In this document: positions 21,563 through 22,928 of the stretch, in pieces
Layout: each line of letters opens with the position of its first letter
Numbering within the stretch: the stretch's first letter is position 1
Assembly: GCF_000485595.1 (NCBI RefSeq)
Contig: NW_014577564.1
Coordinates: 203,342-226,269, forward strand
From: Priapulus caudatus
Lineage: Eukaryota; Priapulida; Priapulimorpha; Priapulimorphida; Priapulidae
DNA length: 22,928 bases
Reading direction: 5' to 3'
Position numbers and translations under genes: made by a program
Notes under the pieces: generated by a model
Seen by the model: only the letters and a program-made list of their open reading frames with translations
Database searches by the model: none
Told to the model about the DNA's origin: nothing

Positions 21563-21784
21563 CACCACAGGCACTTGGAGCGTTTCAATAAAATGTAATG
21601 CTAAATAAATACGAAATCTATTTACTACCAAAGTCTTAATGTTTCTCTACTCTCTTTCACATATTATTGCCGACAATTTCCTGTAAATGCCGTCCAAATG
21701 CTTATCTGCAACACACGCTGGCCGCCGCACGATAGCTGCTGCACACTGACACATAAATATATAGTCATATATAGTCATACATAG

Positions 21785-21820
<36 letters not shown>

Positions 21821-22029
21821 TTATTTATTTATTTATGTGGCAGTGTGCAGCAGCTAGCGTGCGGCGGCCAGCGTGTGTTGCAGATAAGCATTTGGACGGC
21901 ATTTACAGGAAATTGTCGGCAATAATAGATGAAAGAGAGTAGAGAAACATTAATTATAAGACATTGGTAGTAAATAGATTTCGTATTTATTTAGCATTAT
22001 ATTTTATTGAAACGCTCCAAGTGCCTGTG
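21563..22029. mobile_element. Foldback MITE, hAT-like, with 8-bp target-site duplication
   Basis: Two long arms form an inverted repeat: 21566-21758 (193 bases) and 21831-22029 (199 bases). They differ at only a few positions and by one short indel near 21660. The outer ends are CACAGGCACTTGGAGCG and its complement; the left end carries three extra bases (CAC). The sequence TCTCAAAC flanks the element directly at 21555-21562 and 22030-22037, a perfect 8-bp duplication as made by hAT-type transposases. The 72-base spacer is (AT)n followed by (TTTA)n. The element codes for nothing, so it would move only with a transposase supplied elsewhere. The small arm divergence suggests it is fairly young or kept similar by gene conversion. 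Confidence 0.88.
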
Positions 22030-22037
22030 TCTCAAAC
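22030..22037 (+). repeat. Target-site duplication, right copy
   Basis: TCTCAAAC, identical to 21555-21562. Removing the element and one copy would leave a continuous empty site reading GAGAAC-TCTCAAAC-GCATGC. Confidence 0.88.
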
Positions 22038-22094
22038 GCATGCAGCTTCCCACGCGTAGGGGGTAATTGTGAAATCGCTCCTCGGCGTGCAATG

Positions 22095-22200
22095 AGCATA
22101 CACACGGACGGACGCACGCGCACACACATGCACGCACACACACACATGCGCACACACACACGCACGCACGCACGCACACGCACACATGCACGCGCACTTA
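22095..22200. repeat. (CA)n / (CACG)n tract
   Basis: CACGCACACACACACATGCG and (CACG)n words. The minus-strand Val/Cys-rich frames are by-products. Confidence 0.9.
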
Positions 22201-22288
22201 CACTTGTAGCTGCTTACATGAACTGTATCATTTAGTCGGCAGAGATGAGAACGGCGAGATCTCACGCGCGATCAGATATCTGGCCGTG

Positions 22289-22348
22289 ACAACGATGGCG
22301 ATGACGACAGCGATGACGACAGCGATGACGACGACGACGACGATGGCC
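22289..22348 (+). repeat. GATGACGACAGC-type repeat
   Basis: A 12-bp unit (GCGATGACGACA) is repeated about three times and then runs into (GAC)n. An 82-codon plus-strand frame crosses it (22286-22534), beginning with Met/Thr repeats from the array, and has no recognised domain. Confidence 0.8.
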
Positions 22349-22600
22349 ACCACGTATCGGCGCACGAATAATCACGGGAAAGAACACAGTATCTATAACG
22401 GATGGCGAACGTCTGCACGAGCATGTGGTCGCTATCGAGACACTGAAATCCCCCTTAGCTCTCCGCCTGTCTGGGTGTCACACCGATCGACCTCTCTCTA
22501 CGTTTCAATGAGCGACTCTGCCTCCGTCTGTTAGTCCCGCCCTAGCGGCCACTGTTCTCGCTACATCCTCACAGCGACGACGCGTAGACGTCTTTCTCGA
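22349..22600. other. Single-copy stretch of mixed composition
   Basis: It is less AT-rich than most of the window. Short open frames occur on both strands, but none shows a recognisable motif or a convincing start. Confidence 0.45.
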
Positions 22601-22602
22601 GG

Positions 22603-22638
22603 AACACATGCACACACATACACACACGCACACACGTA
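22603..22638. repeat. Short (CA)n tract
   Basis: CACATGCACACACATACACACACGCACACACG. Confidence 0.85.
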
Positions 22639-22823
22639 TAACACTTCTTGCAGCTACTAAGGATATAGCGCGCAGTGGTTGGCTGTGCTCGCGATCGGTG
22701 CCGCCAGCGTACGTTGCACGTACGTATGCGCATACGTCGGTGTTTGGGCGGACTTCGGCAGCCTGCATAATGCGCGCGAGAGTGGATCAAATCATTACAT
22801 CGCCGCGGCAGAGGGAGGGCAGT

Positions 22824-22826
<3 letters not shown>

Positions 22827-22890
<64 letters not shown>
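22827..22890. repeat. (CT)n microsatellite
   Basis: About 64 bases of nearly pure CT, with one CTTTCT interruption near its end. It is in the opposite orientation to the (GA)n tracts at 2381 and 5209. Ser/Leu runs in open frames here come from the repeat. Confidence 0.96.
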
Positions 22891-22928
22891 GATCATGCTG
22901 GCCACGTAAGCTCATTCAGCACAGCGTG

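Overview
This window looks like non-coding, repeat-rich nuclear DNA of a eukaryote, most likely an animal. The reasons are very long (GA)n, (CAG)n, (ATC)n and (CACG)n tracts, foldback MITE-like elements with target-site duplications, and a GGTCA-rich satellite-bearing element of a kind I recall from marine invertebrate and fish genomes. I see no ribosome-binding sites, operons or dense coding. I recognise no protein-coding gene, tRNA, rRNA or CRISPR array. The species assignment is a low-confidence inference.

Layout. (1) Positions 1-7329 and 7570-16320 are two direct copies of the same long segment (copies A and B). Each contains, in order: the right part of an AT-rich foldback element, about 2.2 kb of non-coding DNA, a CA-rich then (GA)n tract, a 40-bp minisatellite, an (ATC)n tract, a (CAG)n/(GTA)n tract, a second (GA)n tract, about 1.6 kb of non-coding DNA, and the start of a GGTCA-rich repeat. 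(2) The link 7330-7570 holds a (GTGTGC)n tract, about 75 bases of single-copy DNA, and the left part of a complete foldback element (7485-7669) flanked by ATATCTT. (3) In copy B, about 9920-16340 is far noisier and longer than its copy A counterpart, with extra bases scattered everywhere. This looks like an unpolished long read in the assembly, so the duplication may be partly or wholly artefactual. (4) At 16340-17026 the GGTCA element continues cleanly as a satellite with 146-161 bp units and ends in nested hairpins. (5) 17027-22928 is single-copy, mostly AT-rich DNA with several (CACG)n tracts, a possible decayed hAT-like terminus near 18148, one weak minus-strand exon candidate (20079-20226), a complete hAT-like foldback MITE (21563-22029) with an 8-bp target duplication, and a terminal (CT)n tract.

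The best-supported biological items are the two foldback elements with target-site duplications and the GGTCA satellite with its terminal hairpin. I found no evidence for a new multi-gene system. Nearly all long open frames here are by-products of microsatellites or satellite units.
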